From assembly GCF_025449215.1 (NCBI RefSeq), contig NZ_CP104900.1:992001-1056000 (forward strand): a stretch of 64,000 bases of DNA, read 5' to 3'. The translations under genes and the position numbers were made by a program. The DNA is from Shewanella seohaensis. GTDB lineage: Bacteria; Pseudomonadota; Gammaproteobacteria; Enterobacterales; Shewanellaceae. The notes beneath the pieces were generated by a model. That model was not told where the DNA came from. It saw only the letters and a list, made by a program, of their open reading frames with translations, and ran no database searches. Below are positions 8,980 through 18,122 of the stretch, piece by piece (positions within the stretch are counted from its first letter, which is position 1; every line of letters begins with the position of its first letter).

Positions 8980-10566
8980 ATGAGCCTTAAGAAGTTTACT
9001 CAGTACAAGTTACTGTTTTTAATGTTGTTGTTCCTCGGTATTTTACTTCCTTTTATTCCTGACCAAGCCTATCACATCCCCGGCCCTGATGTTGCTACGC
9101 AAAATCTGCATGTGATTGAATTTAATGATCAAGGTCAGCCACATAACGATGGACAATGGCAAGGGCTCAAGGCGCGGATTTTACAACCCAATAATGGCAC
9201 TGCTCCCGAGTTGCTGATTTTTGTCCACGGTTGGCACCATAGCGCTAATCCGGCGGACGAAAACTTTGTCGCGTTCGAACAGTTTTATCAGCAGATGGCG
9301 GCATCCGACTCCCAGCGTAACCTATTAGGTTTATACATAGGTTGGCGTGGTGACAAGCTGGATCCCTTCTGGCTCGATGGCTCAGAAGATGCTACCAGTT
9401 GGATTGAGCCGCTGGATTTCCCGACCATTTTACAGCGTAAAGCCGTGGCCAAACGCATTGGGCAAACCGGGCTATCGCAGCTGCTGGATAAGCTGGATGG
9501 GTTAGTGGCTGAACATCAATTACTGCGTTATACCGTGATTGGCCACAGTCTTGGCGGCTTAGTGGTGCTGCACGCCAGTAAAGATAGAATCAAGGCGGCC
9601 ATCGATAATGAGCAGGATAATCCGAATCTTTTCTTACTGTTAAACCCCGCCGCGCCGGCGCAGGATTTTAAACCACTCGATACGCTGATGAGCTTAGATA
9701 GGCAAAAACCGAGTATGGTGGTGCTGCAATCTAAGGGCGATTTTGCGGTAAAAGAGGCCTTTAATTACATCAAGGACGGCGAGCGGGCGCTGGGTAACTC
9801 TTGGGCTATTACCCATGATATTGATAAATGTTCTGGCGGTAATTGTTCGACGCCGATGAAGATGCCTTCGGCATTAATGGCTCACGATCAAATCCCGGGT
9901 TGTATGATGACCTTGCCGCATTCGGGTTGGAAAATCCGTGCTCGCCTGCAGGCGCGGCGCAGCGTGCAAACCTGTCCAGACGCCAATATGCAGGCTGTAT
10001 GGGTGCTGGCCGTGTCCGATGAAATTGTCTCTGGGCATAATGGGATCTTAACGCCGGACCACGCCAAGGCGCTGTCCGAGGTGATGGGGATGATTGATTT
10101 GTATCGAAATCAATTGCCTAAACATGCGGTCGAAAGCCCAGCGAATGAAGATTTAGCCACGTTGGCGCCCGACTCGGAAGCGGCAAGCTCGTCGGATACG
10201 CAAACAAATACCCCAGCAGAGCCCGTGGTGTTAGTCGAGCCATTACCTGAAGGCGAACAACCTAAGCTACAAGATTCACAAGAGACGCTAGAGAAGCAAG
10301 CACCGATTGAGGAAGGTTTGCCGATAGTGCCGCCATCAGATGATCGTACCCCGCCGCAAGCGATGGATGGCAAGTCGAATGAAGTGAGTGGGGACACTAA
10401 ACAAGAGGAAGTCGAGACCACGGTAAAGCCGCCAGCCATTAATGCTGAGTCTCAAACTAATGCGCAACCTCAAATTAATACTGAGCCCCAAACCGAGATA
10501 AATACCACTAAGGATACTCAACCTAATGAACCAACTCAGCCTCAACCTAAGGTTGAGACTGAGTAA
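8980..10566 (+). CDS. Membrane-anchored alpha/beta hydrolase with a low-complexity C-terminal tail
   Basis: The protein has an N-terminal hydrophobic anchor (about residues 9-27), an alpha/beta-hydrolase core with an oxyanion strand LIFVHGWHH (about 80-88) and the nucleophile elbow IGHSLGG (about 187-193), giving a Ser nucleophile as in lipases and esterases. From about residue 385 to 528 the chain becomes a disordered tail rich in Pro, Glu, Gln and Thr. That tail is unusual for the fold and may be a spacer or interaction region in the periplasm. Substrate unknown. The ATG has only a weak ribosome-binding site; a TATAAT-like box lies at about 8901. Confidence 0.78.
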   Translation: MSLKKFTQYKLLFLMLLFLGILLPFIPDQAYHIPGPDVATQNLHVIEFNDQGQPHNDGQWQGLKARILQPNNGTAPELLIFVHGWHHSANPADENFVAFEQFYQQMAASDSQRNLLGLYIGWRGDKLDPFWLDGSEDATSWIEPLDFPTILQRKAVAKRIGQTGLSQLLDKLDGLVAEHQLLRYTVIGHSLGGLVVLHASKDRIKAAIDNEQDNPNLFLLLNPAAPAQDFKPLDTLMSLDRQKPSMVVLQSKGDFAVKEAFNYIKDGERALGNSWAITHDIDKCSGGNCSTPMKMPSALMAHDQIPGCMMTLPHSGWKIRARLQARRSVQTCPDANMQAVWVLAVSDEIVSGHNGILTPDHAKALSEVMGMIDLYRNQLPKHAVESPANEDLATLAPDSEAASSSDTQTNTPAEPVVLVEPLPEGEQPKLQDSQETLEKQAPIEEGLPIVPPSDDRTPPQAMDGKSNEVSGDTKQEEVETTVKPPAINAESQTNAQPQINTEPQTEINTTKDTQPNEPTQPQPKVETE

Positions 10567-10630
10567 ATCGACGGGAGGATTCTCTCTGGGGGCTTGTTTA
10601 ACCTTTGAGAAAATTAAATGTGTTCAATGG

Positions 10631-11068
10631 TTAGCTACAGGCGAGTTGTGCCTGTTGCTTACATTGTTTCTCTGATTCAGCGGAAGAAGTTTCCCCAAGG
10701 CAATAGTCGAGTCTGACAGTGCGTTTCTCGGCGGTTTTAACTGTAGAGGTGGGTGTCCACTTCCATGTTTTAAGTATTTGTTTTGAATATTTGCCAATCG
10801 CATTATTGGGGACAGAATTGATGACTTCGATATTTTCAGTGTCACCTGTCTCGGAAATGTCGAAGGACAGCACAGTACAACCCGCTATGCGTGAACGCGC
10901 GAGTTCTATTGGGTATTGAGGTTGCTGTGTATTGTCGCGTTCCCAAACAAAATCGCTACTCGGGCTAATATTGGTAACTTGTACATCGCCATAAATATGC
11001 TTAGTTAATGCTAAGCATGGGGTGGTAAGCACTAAAAGGGCGAGAGCACCCCAAGCAGAATACTTCAT
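10631..11068 (-). CDS. Periplasmic TonB C-terminal-domain-like protein
   Basis: The 145-residue protein has a signal peptide (about residues 1-20, ending PCLA) and then one domain resembling the C-terminal domain of TonB. This is seen in PQYPIELARSRIAGCTVLSFDISETG (split here as PQYPIELARSRIAG and CTVLSFDISETG) and a following amphipathic helix ending LKTWKWTP. It has no membrane anchor or proline-rich span, so it is not a complete energy transducer. Four or more cysteines suggest disulfides. Role unknown; it stands alone, convergent with the hydrolase gene. Confidence 0.7.
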   Translation of the reverse strand: MKYSAWGALALLVLTTPCLALTKHIYGDVQVTNISPSSDFVWERDNTQQPQYPIELARSRIAGCTVLSFDISETGDTENIEVINSVPNNAIGKYSKQILKTWKWTPTSTVKTAEKRTVRLDYCLGETSSAESEKQCKQQAQLACS

Positions 11069-11160
11069 CTACACTCCTTGTTTATTCAATATCCGTTTAG
11101 TTAGAAGGGGAACCTAGCTGCCCACTTTATCTGATCAAAACAGCGTTTGTAATATACTTT

Positions 11161-11772
11161 TTACTGATTTTTAACCTGGAATTTACGCCAACTAAAATGA
11201 AGTAAAAGGACTAAAAGCAGGCTAACGATTGCCCATGTCGGGTATTTATGTTGATGATAAAACGTGAGAATAGGGGCGATTTCATCGCGGATTAACACCG
11301 GGCCTAGACCAAAAAGCGTTACCCAAATGCTGGTGGCAAGTAGGTTTCCCATTACGAATTGCTTAAAGGGCATTTTGGCTAGCCCACAGCCAATAAACAT
11401 AAACTGCTTAAGCCCTTCGACAAAGCGGCTGAGCACTAGGGCGGCAATGCCATACTGGCCAATCACACTGTGGATCTTGTCCTCAAGCTGCGGCTTAATC
11501 CAGCCTTTTCGCAGCAATACCTCACCGAAGCGGCGACCGATAAAGTAGCCTAAACTGTTGCCACTCAGGGCGGCGACGCAGGCAACGATTAAGACTAATG
11601 ACAGCGACATTTGCCCCGTAGCAGCCAGTAAACTGGCGACAATCAGTAAGGATTGTCCCGGTGCAGGAATACCAAATCCCTCGACGGCGATGGCTACAAA
11701 GAGCAGCAGATAACCGTATTGCTGCAACCAAGGTGTCATTTCGGTGATAAGGTGTTGCAAGGCTTCTGGCAT
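11161..11772 (-). CDS. DedA-family membrane protein
   Basis: DedA proteins are inner-membrane transporters or scramblases linked to undecaprenyl phosphate recycling and membrane homeostasis. The 203-residue sequence carries the family features GFGIPAPGQSLLIVAS (about residues 32-47), the GNSLGYFIGRRFG block and the LSRFVEGLKQF segment, a form of the F/Y-x-R-hydrophobic-x-P region in which the usual Pro is not seen. Four to five hydrophobic spans are apparent. It is monocistronic. Confidence 0.88.
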   Translation of the reverse strand: MPEALQHLITEMTPWLQQYGYLLLFVAIAVEGFGIPAPGQSLLIVASLLAATGQMSLSLVLIVACVAALSGNSLGYFIGRRFGEVLLRKGWIKPQLEDKIHSVIGQYGIAALVLSRFVEGLKQFMFIGCGLAKMPFKQFVMGNLLATSIWVTLFGLGPVLIRDEIAPILTFYHQHKYPTWAIVSLLLVLLLHFSWRKFQVKNQ

Positions 11773-11889
11773 GATTAAAACAGAGTGCGAGAATGAATCA
11801 TCCCATCTTACTCGGCACAGCCAAATTTAGGATAGCTTTATGAGCAAAGTTTCATGCCGATTTTATGGAATGGCGCATATTCAAGGCAC

Positions 11890-11917
11890 AAAAAAGCCGA
11901 ACTGAGTTCGGCTTTTT
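11890..11917 (-). terminator. Rho-independent terminator downstream of ppaC
   Basis: An aaaaagccgaac/ttcggcttttt hairpin with loop tgag has A and T runs on both sides, so it can work in both directions. It lies about 27 nt past the ppaC stop. Confidence 0.88.
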
Positions 11918-11943
11918 ATGCATAACAACTTAATGGTCGCTTA

Positions 11944-12864
11944 TTAAGCGAAAGCGGCCTGCAGTTGTGGCACAACTTGCTTCTTACGGCTTAATACGCC
12001 GTCTAACCACACTTTGCCATCGACTGGGGTTTTACCGTAGGCACGGTTAACCAGATCGGCATCGTCAGAAACCACTAACAGCTCTGAGCCTTCCTTCATA
12101 ATGTCAGTCAGCAGTAACAGTACGCTGTGACGGTTGCCTTCAACCTTCAGGGCTTTGATATCGGCTTCCAGCTCGGCTTTGATTGAATCAAATACAGACA
12201 GATCAATTACTTCTAACTGGCCGATACCCACTAAGTTACCGTTCATGTTGAAGTCTTTAAAGTCGCGCATCACGAGATCGCGTGCTGGCGTGCCTTCAAC
12301 TGCCGATTTTACCTTGAACATTTCCATGCCCAGCGCTTTAAAGTCTTCAACGCCAGCGATTTCGGCTAAGGCTTCAACGCAGCGAATGTCCGCGGTGGTG
12401 CAGGTAGGTGATTTGAAGATCACTGTATCGCTCAGAATGGCACACATCATGATGCCAGCGATATTTTTAGGGATGGCAACTTGATGGAAGTCGTACATCA
12501 TCTTGATGACTGTGTTGCTGCAACCAACAGGGCGGATCCAGCACTCTAAAGGCGTATCAGTGGTCAGATCGCCTAATTTGTGGTGATCCACAATACCTAC
12601 GATAGTCGCTTGAGCGATATCGTCCGGTGCTTGAGTCAGTTCTGAGTGGTCAACAATGTAGACCTGCTCGCCAGCATAGCTGGTTTTGTATTCTGGCGCT
12701 TCAAAGCCAAAACGCTCCAGAATAAAAGCGGTTTCGGGTGATAACTCACCTAAACGTGCGGCAACGGCTTCTTCACCGATTTGGTTTTTTAAATAAGCTA
12801 ACGCGATAGCACCGCAGATTGAATCAGAATCGGGGATTTTGTGACCGACAACGTACATAGGCAT
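11944..12864 (-). CDS. ppaC: Manganese-dependent (family II) inorganic pyrophosphatase
   Basis: This cytosolic DHH-family enzyme hydrolyses pyrophosphate to two phosphates and pulls biosynthetic reactions forward. The 306 residues carry the N-terminal metal site VVGHKIPDSDSICGAIA (about 5-21), DHSELTQ (about 71) and the DHH motif IVDHHK (about 92-97). The C-terminal DHHA2 domain ends with the SRKKQVVPQL substrate loop. AAAGGAGAG precedes the ATG by about 7 nt. Its own terminator follows. Confidence 0.96.
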   Translation of the reverse strand: MPMYVVGHKIPDSDSICGAIALAYLKNQIGEEAVAARLGELSPETAFILERFGFEAPEYKTSYAGEQVYIVDHSELTQAPDDIAQATIVGIVDHHKLGDLTTDTPLECWIRPVGCSNTVIKMMYDFHQVAIPKNIAGIMMCAILSDTVIFKSPTCTTADIRCVEALAEIAGVEDFKALGMEMFKVKSAVEGTPARDLVMRDFKDFNMNGNLVGIGQLEVIDLSVFDSIKAELEADIKALKVEGNRHSVLLLLTDIMKEGSELLVVSDDADLVNRAYGKTPVDGKVWLDGVLSRKKQVVPQLQAAFA

Positions 12865-13007
12865 TTCAGGGACTCTCCTTTAAATTTGTGGCAATTTTAA
12901 CAATATTTCGCCCGATTCGGAAATAGCCAAAGCGCATATCGCTGCGCCCTTAAGTCGCTATTCCACTAAAAACCGACCGCTGGCAGTGGCCATTATTCAC
13001 ACAGGTG

Positions 13008-13469
13008 TTAGATCTTCACTTTTATCACGACTTTACGCACCGCTGTCGGTGTATCACTCGTGCCGGGCATATGCATGTCGCCAGGGAAAAAGAGCGCAAA
13101 CATCCCTGCCTTTAGTTGAATGTAGGAGGCGTTGGCTTTATTTGACTCGTAATCGAACTCGGCGTAATCGTGCTTTTCGAAATAAGGTTTTGAGGGTGTT
13201 TGGTCGGCCAATGGTAGATAGCCAAACTCTTCTTCGCCGCTGACCACATACTGCACATCGATGTATTTTTGATGTACTTCAAAGGGTTCGGTCGATTGTG
13301 GCTTAGTGTGGTAGTCGTTGACTATCACGAAAATATCCTCGCCATCGAGGGGATAATTGCCAACGGGCAGTTGGCTAAAGTCAGTGCTGGCAAGATGTGC
13401 TAATGCCGTGGCAATGCGTGGACTGAGTGATTGATAAATATGGCGATTAGCTAAGGTATCGACAATCAT
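13008..13469 (-). CDS. YhcH/YjgK/YiaL-family cupin (DUF386)
   Basis: The 153-residue protein matches the YhcH/YjgK/YiaL family, double-stranded beta-helix proteins often associated with sugar or sialic-acid metabolism. The conserved stretch HQKYIDVQYVVSGEEEFGY (about residues 67-85) and the late GMFALFFPGDMHMPG with metal-binding His/Glu residues are present. No carbohydrate genes flank it, so the substrate is unknown. Single gene between terminators. Confidence 0.85.
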   Translation of the reverse strand: MIVDTLANRHIYQSLSPRIATALAHLASTDFSQLPVGNYPLDGEDIFVIVNDYHTKPQSTEPFEVHQKYIDVQYVVSGEEEFGYLPLADQTPSKPYFEKHDYAEFDYESNKANASYIQLKAGMFALFFPGDMHMPGTSDTPTAVRKVVIKVKI

Positions 13470-13552
13470 GGGGTACTCGATATGGCGTAAGTAAATGAGT
13501 GAATTGTAAAGATTATAATCAGTTCACCGTCGTTAGAACATAAGCGATAGAC

Positions 13553-13583
13553 ATAAAAAAACAGGCCATAAATGGCCTGTTTT
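13553..13583 (-). terminator. Rho-independent terminator downstream of the TonB-dependent receptor gene
   Basis: An acaggcca/tggcctgt stem with loop taaa is followed on the minus strand by a T7 run. It sits 13 nt after the receptor stop. Confidence 0.9.
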
Positions 13584-13596
13584 GATGGTTTGCGGC

Positions 13597-15990
13597 TTAG
13601 TAAGTGTACTTAGCCTCGAGGAAGTAGTATCCCCCATTAAATCCAAACGGTGTGTTGGTTAATGGATAGACGAAAATACCATTGAAGTTATTGTCATCTG
13701 GGCGTTTTTCAGGATACACATCAAATAAGTTTTGTACGCCAGCGGTGAAGCTTAAGGCATCGGTTGCGGCGTAGCGCACGGATAAATCCATCACCCATTG
13801 GTCGCTGTAATTCACGTCACCCGTTGAGTAACCCACAGTATAATCGCCAAAATAGCTGAGGCGAATATTAGTCTTAAAGTCACCTAATTCATGGGTCAGT
13901 CCTAGGTTACCCGTATTGTGCGGCGTGGCCGAGGTCATGCGGGTTTGTTCGATATTATCGAAGAGTTTAGGGCCGAGTCCGTCCAAAATTTCTGGGAAAT
14001 GAATATCTTGGATTTCTGTTTTGTTATAGGCGTACGCCAAGTTAGCCCGTAAATCGCCCCAGTTGCCGAGATCAAAATCTTGGCTCACCACTAAATCGAC
14101 GCCGCGAGTACGGGTATCGACGGCATTAATAAAGAAGCGCGCCGATTCTGCATTGGTATTGGCTAGCGCCGCCGCAACAGCCGGTGAGTCGTTTGGCGTC
14201 ACTGAGCTTGAGAGGATAATCCTGTCATCGATTGAAATCTGATAGGCATCCAAGGTCAGGGCGAGACCCGTATCATTGGTGTAGACCAAGCCTAAGCTGA
14301 AGGATTGCGATAGCTCTGGGTCGAGCTCGTTAATGCCTAGGGCCTTAGTCACTGGCGATAAAGTGTTGAAGGTACCTGATTCTGTTGGCACTAATTGGCC
14401 CGTAGTCGGATCAGGGTTAAACAGGGTAGAGATATTGCTGAAATACAGCTGCTGCACGCTAGGCGCTCTAAATCCTGTGTTCACTGTGCCGCGCAGGGCT
14501 AAATGGTCGGTAAAGTCATAACGACCCGCTAGCTTCCAGCTGGTGTTGTCGCCGAAGTCTGAATAGTTTTCGTAACGCAGCGCCGCCGCCCAGTAAAAGT
14601 CAGTTGTTAATTGGTTTTCTAGCTCGACATAAACGCCGGTGTTATCTCGAGTCTCGTCGACTTCTGATTCGGGCGTAAAGCCAGTAAAGCCTTGGCTCCC
14701 CGCTGCACGGTTATCATAACCGCCATTGATATAAGAGTTGGGTTCGCCCGCCTCAATCTGATAACCGTTTTGGCGCCAAGAGACACCCGTTGCCACTAAG
14801 ATCTCTGAATCATTGGCAAAGTTATAGTAACGTGAGGCATCGATGTTCAGGTTTGCTTCGCTGGTGGACAGGGTGCCCGCATCGAATTCTGTTGGGCTAT
14901 CTGGGCCGAGTGATGCGTTTAGGGTATTCACAATATTGTATTCGAACGAGTTACCGCCATAGCCCGCTGAGGTATCGATATTCCATTCACCGAGGGTGAA
15001 CTCATAACCTAGGACTAATGATGAATCGATGATCTTAGGATTGATCTGCGGTAAAAAGCCGTCGGGATACAGCTCGGTCAAGTTACGGGCATCGAGTGCG
15101 CGGCGATAAAATGCGCCGGATTTGGTTTCACGCTGGCTAATGCCACCGAAGGCATAGAGTTTACTGTCGTTTGAGAAAGGCTGCGCTGCGTTGATAAATA
15201 AGCCTAAGTTATCGTATTCGGCGTCGCCCACTTGGTGGCTCTTGCGGTTGAAAGTCGCTTCACGCGGTTCATCTGTACCGTCTGGCAGCTTAGGATATTG
15301 TTGGCGTGGATCTAAGCCTGCGCGGTTGGTGCTGTCTTTATGGTGAGCTTCAACGCCAATATTCACAAAACCGTCGTTGTTTAGGCTGATCCCGTGGTTC
15401 ACACCAACGCGCCATTGTTCACCGTCACCCAGATAGGTTTGTCCGGCTTGAGCCGAGACGCTACCGCCTTGATCGTTGTCTTTTAAGACTACGTTGATAA
15501 CACCTGCAATTGCATCTGAGCCGTATTGTGCCGAGGCGCCATCACGCAGGATTTCGATGCGCTTAATTGATGTCATCGGGATTGCGTTCAAATCGACGTT
15601 AGATGAGCCCTTGCCGACAGTGCCGCTTAAATGCACCAGCGCCGAACCATGGCGGCGTTTACCGTTTACCAGTACGAGCGTGTGATCCGGCGACAGGCCG
15701 CGTAAGCTGGCAGGACGCACCGCGTCTGAGCCATCGGTGACCGATGAAAAGGGGAAACTGTAACTTGGCGCGGCAAATTGCAGCGCCTTAGCCGTTTCGG
15801 TCATACCGGTGGATTCGAGTTGCTCCGCGGTAATGATATCGACGGGGGCAACGCTGTCAGTTGCGGTGCGCAGGGCGATCCGCGAGCCGACCACTTCAAT
15901 TTTCTCAAAGCTGCTGGCCTGTTCTTCTGCGTGTACGACAGGAAAAACCAAAGTTGAAGATACTGCTAATGCGATAACGGCTGGACGCAT
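13597..15990 (-). CDS. TonB-dependent outer-membrane receptor
   Basis: This 797-residue protein is a TonB-gated outer-membrane transporter. It has a signal peptide (MRPAVIALAVSSTLVFPVVHA), a plug domain (about residues 35-160, with the TonB-box-like EKIEVVGSR and DGASAQYGSDAIAGVINVVL), and a long beta-barrel ending in the aromatic-terminated strand EAKYTY. The ATG at 15990 is chosen over one at 16035 because GAGAGG (15994-15999) sits just before it and the signal peptide then starts cleanly. The substrate is unknown: no siderophore or vitamin gene lies nearby. A perfect palindrome upstream (16079-16094) suggests specific regulation. The C-terminal domain also shows the PEKRPDDNNFNG segment common to this subfamily in Shewanella. 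Confidence 0.92.
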   Translation of the reverse strand: MRPAVIALAVSSTLVFPVVHAEEQASSFEKIEVVGSRIALRTATDSVAPVDIITAEQLESTGMTETAKALQFAAPSYSFPFSSVTDGSDAVRPASLRGLSPDHTLVLVNGKRRHGSALVHLSGTVGKGSSNVDLNAIPMTSIKRIEILRDGASAQYGSDAIAGVINVVLKDNDQGGSVSAQAGQTYLGDGEQWRVGVNHGISLNNDGFVNIGVEAHHKDSTNRAGLDPRQQYPKLPDGTDEPREATFNRKSHQVGDAEYDNLGLFINAAQPFSNDSKLYAFGGISQRETKSGAFYRRALDARNLTELYPDGFLPQINPKIIDSSLVLGYEFTLGEWNIDTSAGYGGNSFEYNIVNTLNASLGPDSPTEFDAGTLSTSEANLNIDASRYYNFANDSEILVATGVSWRQNGYQIEAGEPNSYINGGYDNRAAGSQGFTGFTPESEVDETRDNTGVYVELENQLTTDFYWAAALRYENYSDFGDNTSWKLAGRYDFTDHLALRGTVNTGFRAPSVQQLYFSNISTLFNPDPTTGQLVPTESGTFNTLSPVTKALGINELDPELSQSFSLGLVYTNDTGLALTLDAYQISIDDRIILSSSVTPNDSPAVAAALANTNAESARFFINAVDTRTRGVDLVVSQDFDLGNWGDLRANLAYAYNKTEIQDIHFPEILDGLGPKLFDNIEQTRMTSATPHNTGNLGLTHELGDFKTNIRLSYFGDYTVGYSTGDVNYSDQWVMDLSVRYAATDALSFTAGVQNLFDVYPEKRPDDNNFNGIFVYPLTNTPFGFNGGYYFLEAKYTY

Positions 15991-16078
15991 AAAACCTCTC
16001 AATGTGGAGTAACCTTTAGGCTGGAACGAAAACATTGAACCAACGAAAGTAACAATTCGATAGGGTGAAGGTTATCAC

Positions 16079-16094
16079 TGTAACAATTGTTACA
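16079..16094. promoter_or_regulatory. Perfect 16-bp palindrome upstream of the TonB-dependent receptor
   Basis: TGTAACAATTGTTACA is self-complementary over all 16 bases and lies about 90 bp upstream of the receptor start. A partial copy (GTAACAATTCG) occurs at 16049-16059 nearer the gene. This looks like an operator for a dimeric repressor or activator. It is not a Fur box, and its 4-bp spacer does not fit the TyrR consensus. Confidence 0.6.
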
Positions 16095-16297
16095 TCTAGA
16101 CAGAAAAGTACTAACTCAGAGCTTACTGTTCTAGATAATCCCTTAAAGCCAGTCGAATATGTCGCCACTTCGAATGTGATGGGCTAAGTGAATAAAATCA
16201 TCTAGATCCATCAGGTATGTTGAAGGTTTATCGCGCTTAGCGGCTGTGTTTTAATGGCGCTAAACCTCGGGTTTGAGGCACTTTAAGGAGTTAAGTT

Positions 16298-17352
16298 TTG
16301 CCCGCATTACGCTTTCTTGCAGGTCCTACGGCCTTTAACATTATTAGGGAACAAGGTCTGCATCCCGATGCTTTTACACAACTATTGGCTGCATCCGGTG
16401 GGCCCAAATGGTTAGGGATTGCGGGTCTTGATAAGTATCTCTTCACGGAATTTTTTAAGCAGCGTAACACACCGCTTTATACCTTAGGGGCCTCGTCGGG
16501 AGCGTGGCGTTTAGCCTGTTTGGCGCAGCAGGATCCACTACAAGCCTACGGACGTTTAGAGGATTACTATATTGGCCAGCGGTATGAAACCATACCGACA
16601 CCGCAGGAAGTGAGCGAGCAGGTAAAAGGTATAGTCCAAGGCATTCTCGGCGAGTCGGGCGGGCGCGAGATAGTGAATCATCCTTTTATTCACAGTCACT
16701 TAATTGCATGCCGTGCTAAACATATCAATCGCCTTAGCCATAAATTGCCCTTGGCAGCAGGGTTAGCGATGACGGCCGCGACTAACCTCATTAGCCGCAA
16801 AACCTTGGGTTGGCATTTTGAGCGGGTGGTCTTTAGCCAGCAACTGGCATCATCTCCTTTAAACAACTTGAGGATTTACCCAGCCAGCAGGCGCAGCTCA
16901 CCGAAACCAATATGAACTCAGTGATGTTAGCGACGGGGTCGATTCCACTCGTGCTCGCACCCGTATCTCAGATTGAGGGCGTTGCCACAGGGCAATACTA
17001 TGATGGCGGCATCACTGACTACCACTTCGATTTGCCTCTATCCCATGCCTCGGGCTTAACCTTGTACCCGCATTTTTATCCCCATATGAGCCCTGGATGG
17101 TTCGATAAATCCTTAACCTGGCGCCGAGCGCGCACCAATTACCATAACGCCTTGGTTCTCGCGCCTTCGGCGGAATTTGTGGCTTCGCTACCCTTTGGTA
17201 AGGTGCCCGACCGTGAAGACTTTAAGCAATTGGATACGGCGCAGCGGATACAGTATTGGCGCCGTTCTGTTGCCTTGAGCGAGCGCCTTGCCGATGAATT
17301 TGCCGAGGTGTGTGCAAAGGGAAATATCACTGCACACCTAGCGCCGTTGTAA
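16298..17352 (+). CDS. Patatin-like phospholipase (apparent frameshift at 16858-16860)
   Basis: Patatin-family proteins are Ser-Asp dyad lipid hydrolases. The first part (16298 to about 16860) shows the nucleophile motif GASSGAWR (about residue 66) in an N-terminal ASGGPKW context. The second part shows the catalytic DGG in YYDGGITDYHFD. They lie in different frames. Adding one T to the TTT at 16858-16860 joins them into 351 residues through PFKQLEDLPSQQAQL. The start is TTG at 16298 with AAGGAG at 16285-16290. The break is probably a sequencing deletion, although the site is also an in-phase T TTA AAC heptamer. Substrate unknown. Confidence 0.8.
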
Positions 17353-17494
17353 GGCGAGAGCGGCAAGTCAGCCTAAATTCTTTTTTGCTGTCAGCGACTT
17401 TAGGAAGGAAATTATTTCTCCTGCTACACTCTAAACTAATAAGGGGGCGGCTAGTTTTTGAGCGTTTCCTTCTATGAGTGGGCAGGAGGTTGCT

Positions 17495-18070
17495 ATGCAA
17501 ACACGAGAAATGGCGTTAATTATGCGCGATGCCTTGTTGCTGCCACAGGGAAGGATTGAGGTCCGCGTGGTCGAGCCGGGTCAGTTACGCATGGTCGCTG
17601 AAGTCTTAAAAGGTAAGTACGATTTAGCCTTTGCGGCGATGAAACCCAGTGGTACTCCACCCTGTTATCCCACTGCTACTCAGTGCGACATCATCGATTT
17701 TAATCAGCTGGAAGATGACTCCCTCAGCATAGTGTTAGAAGGACGTCAGAGAGTCAGTATTCTCTCGGCGGCACAGACGAAAGATAAGTTGTGGATGTCC
17801 CGCACTTTGCCCTGCCAAAATTGGCAGGAAGAGCCGATAGAAGGGGAGTTCGAACTGATCAGTGCCGCCCTAGAGCAATTCTATGAGGTGAACCCAGACC
17901 TGCTGGAGCTGTATTCTCAAGTGCATTTAGAGGATGCGGCTTGGGTGAGCCAACGTTGGTTAGAAGTGTTGCCCATGTATAACCGCGATAAGCTAGTACT
18001 GGTGAATCAACCTGACTGCCATAAAACCATGGATTTTGTCCTGCAACTCATTAAGTCCCATGTGGACTGA
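17495..18070 (+). CDS. Lon N-terminal (substrate-binding) domain protein
   Basis: The 191-residue protein consists of a Lon-protease-type N-terminal PUA-like domain without any ATPase or protease part. Such stand-alone proteins are common in proteobacteria, and their role is unclear. The opening MALIMRDALLLPQGRIEVRV and the middle LSIVLEGRQRVSI are typical. The start at 17495 is preferred over an ATG at 17474 because AGGAGG at 17484-17489 is spaced 5 nt from it. Confidence 0.82.
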   Translation: MQTREMALIMRDALLLPQGRIEVRVVEPGQLRMVAEVLKGKYDLAFAAMKPSGTPPCYPTATQCDIIDFNQLEDDSLSIVLEGRQRVSILSAAQTKDKLWMSRTLPCQNWQEEPIEGEFELISAALEQFYEVNPDLLELYSQVHLEDAAWVSQRWLEVLPMYNRDKLVLVNQPDCHKTMDFVLQLIKSHVD

Positions 18071-18091
18071 AAAACCACACAGAGGCTAAAA

Positions 18092-18120
18092 TAGCGGCTC
18101 ATTATCGCCGCTAGTTGTTT
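18092..18120 (+). terminator. Candidate terminator after the Lon-domain gene
   Basis: A tagcggc/gccgcta stem with an 8-nt loop is followed by GTTGTTT. It lies 22 nt past the stop. The T run is short, and the hairpin overlaps the leader of the next gene. Confidence 0.45.
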
Positions 18121-18122
18121 CT

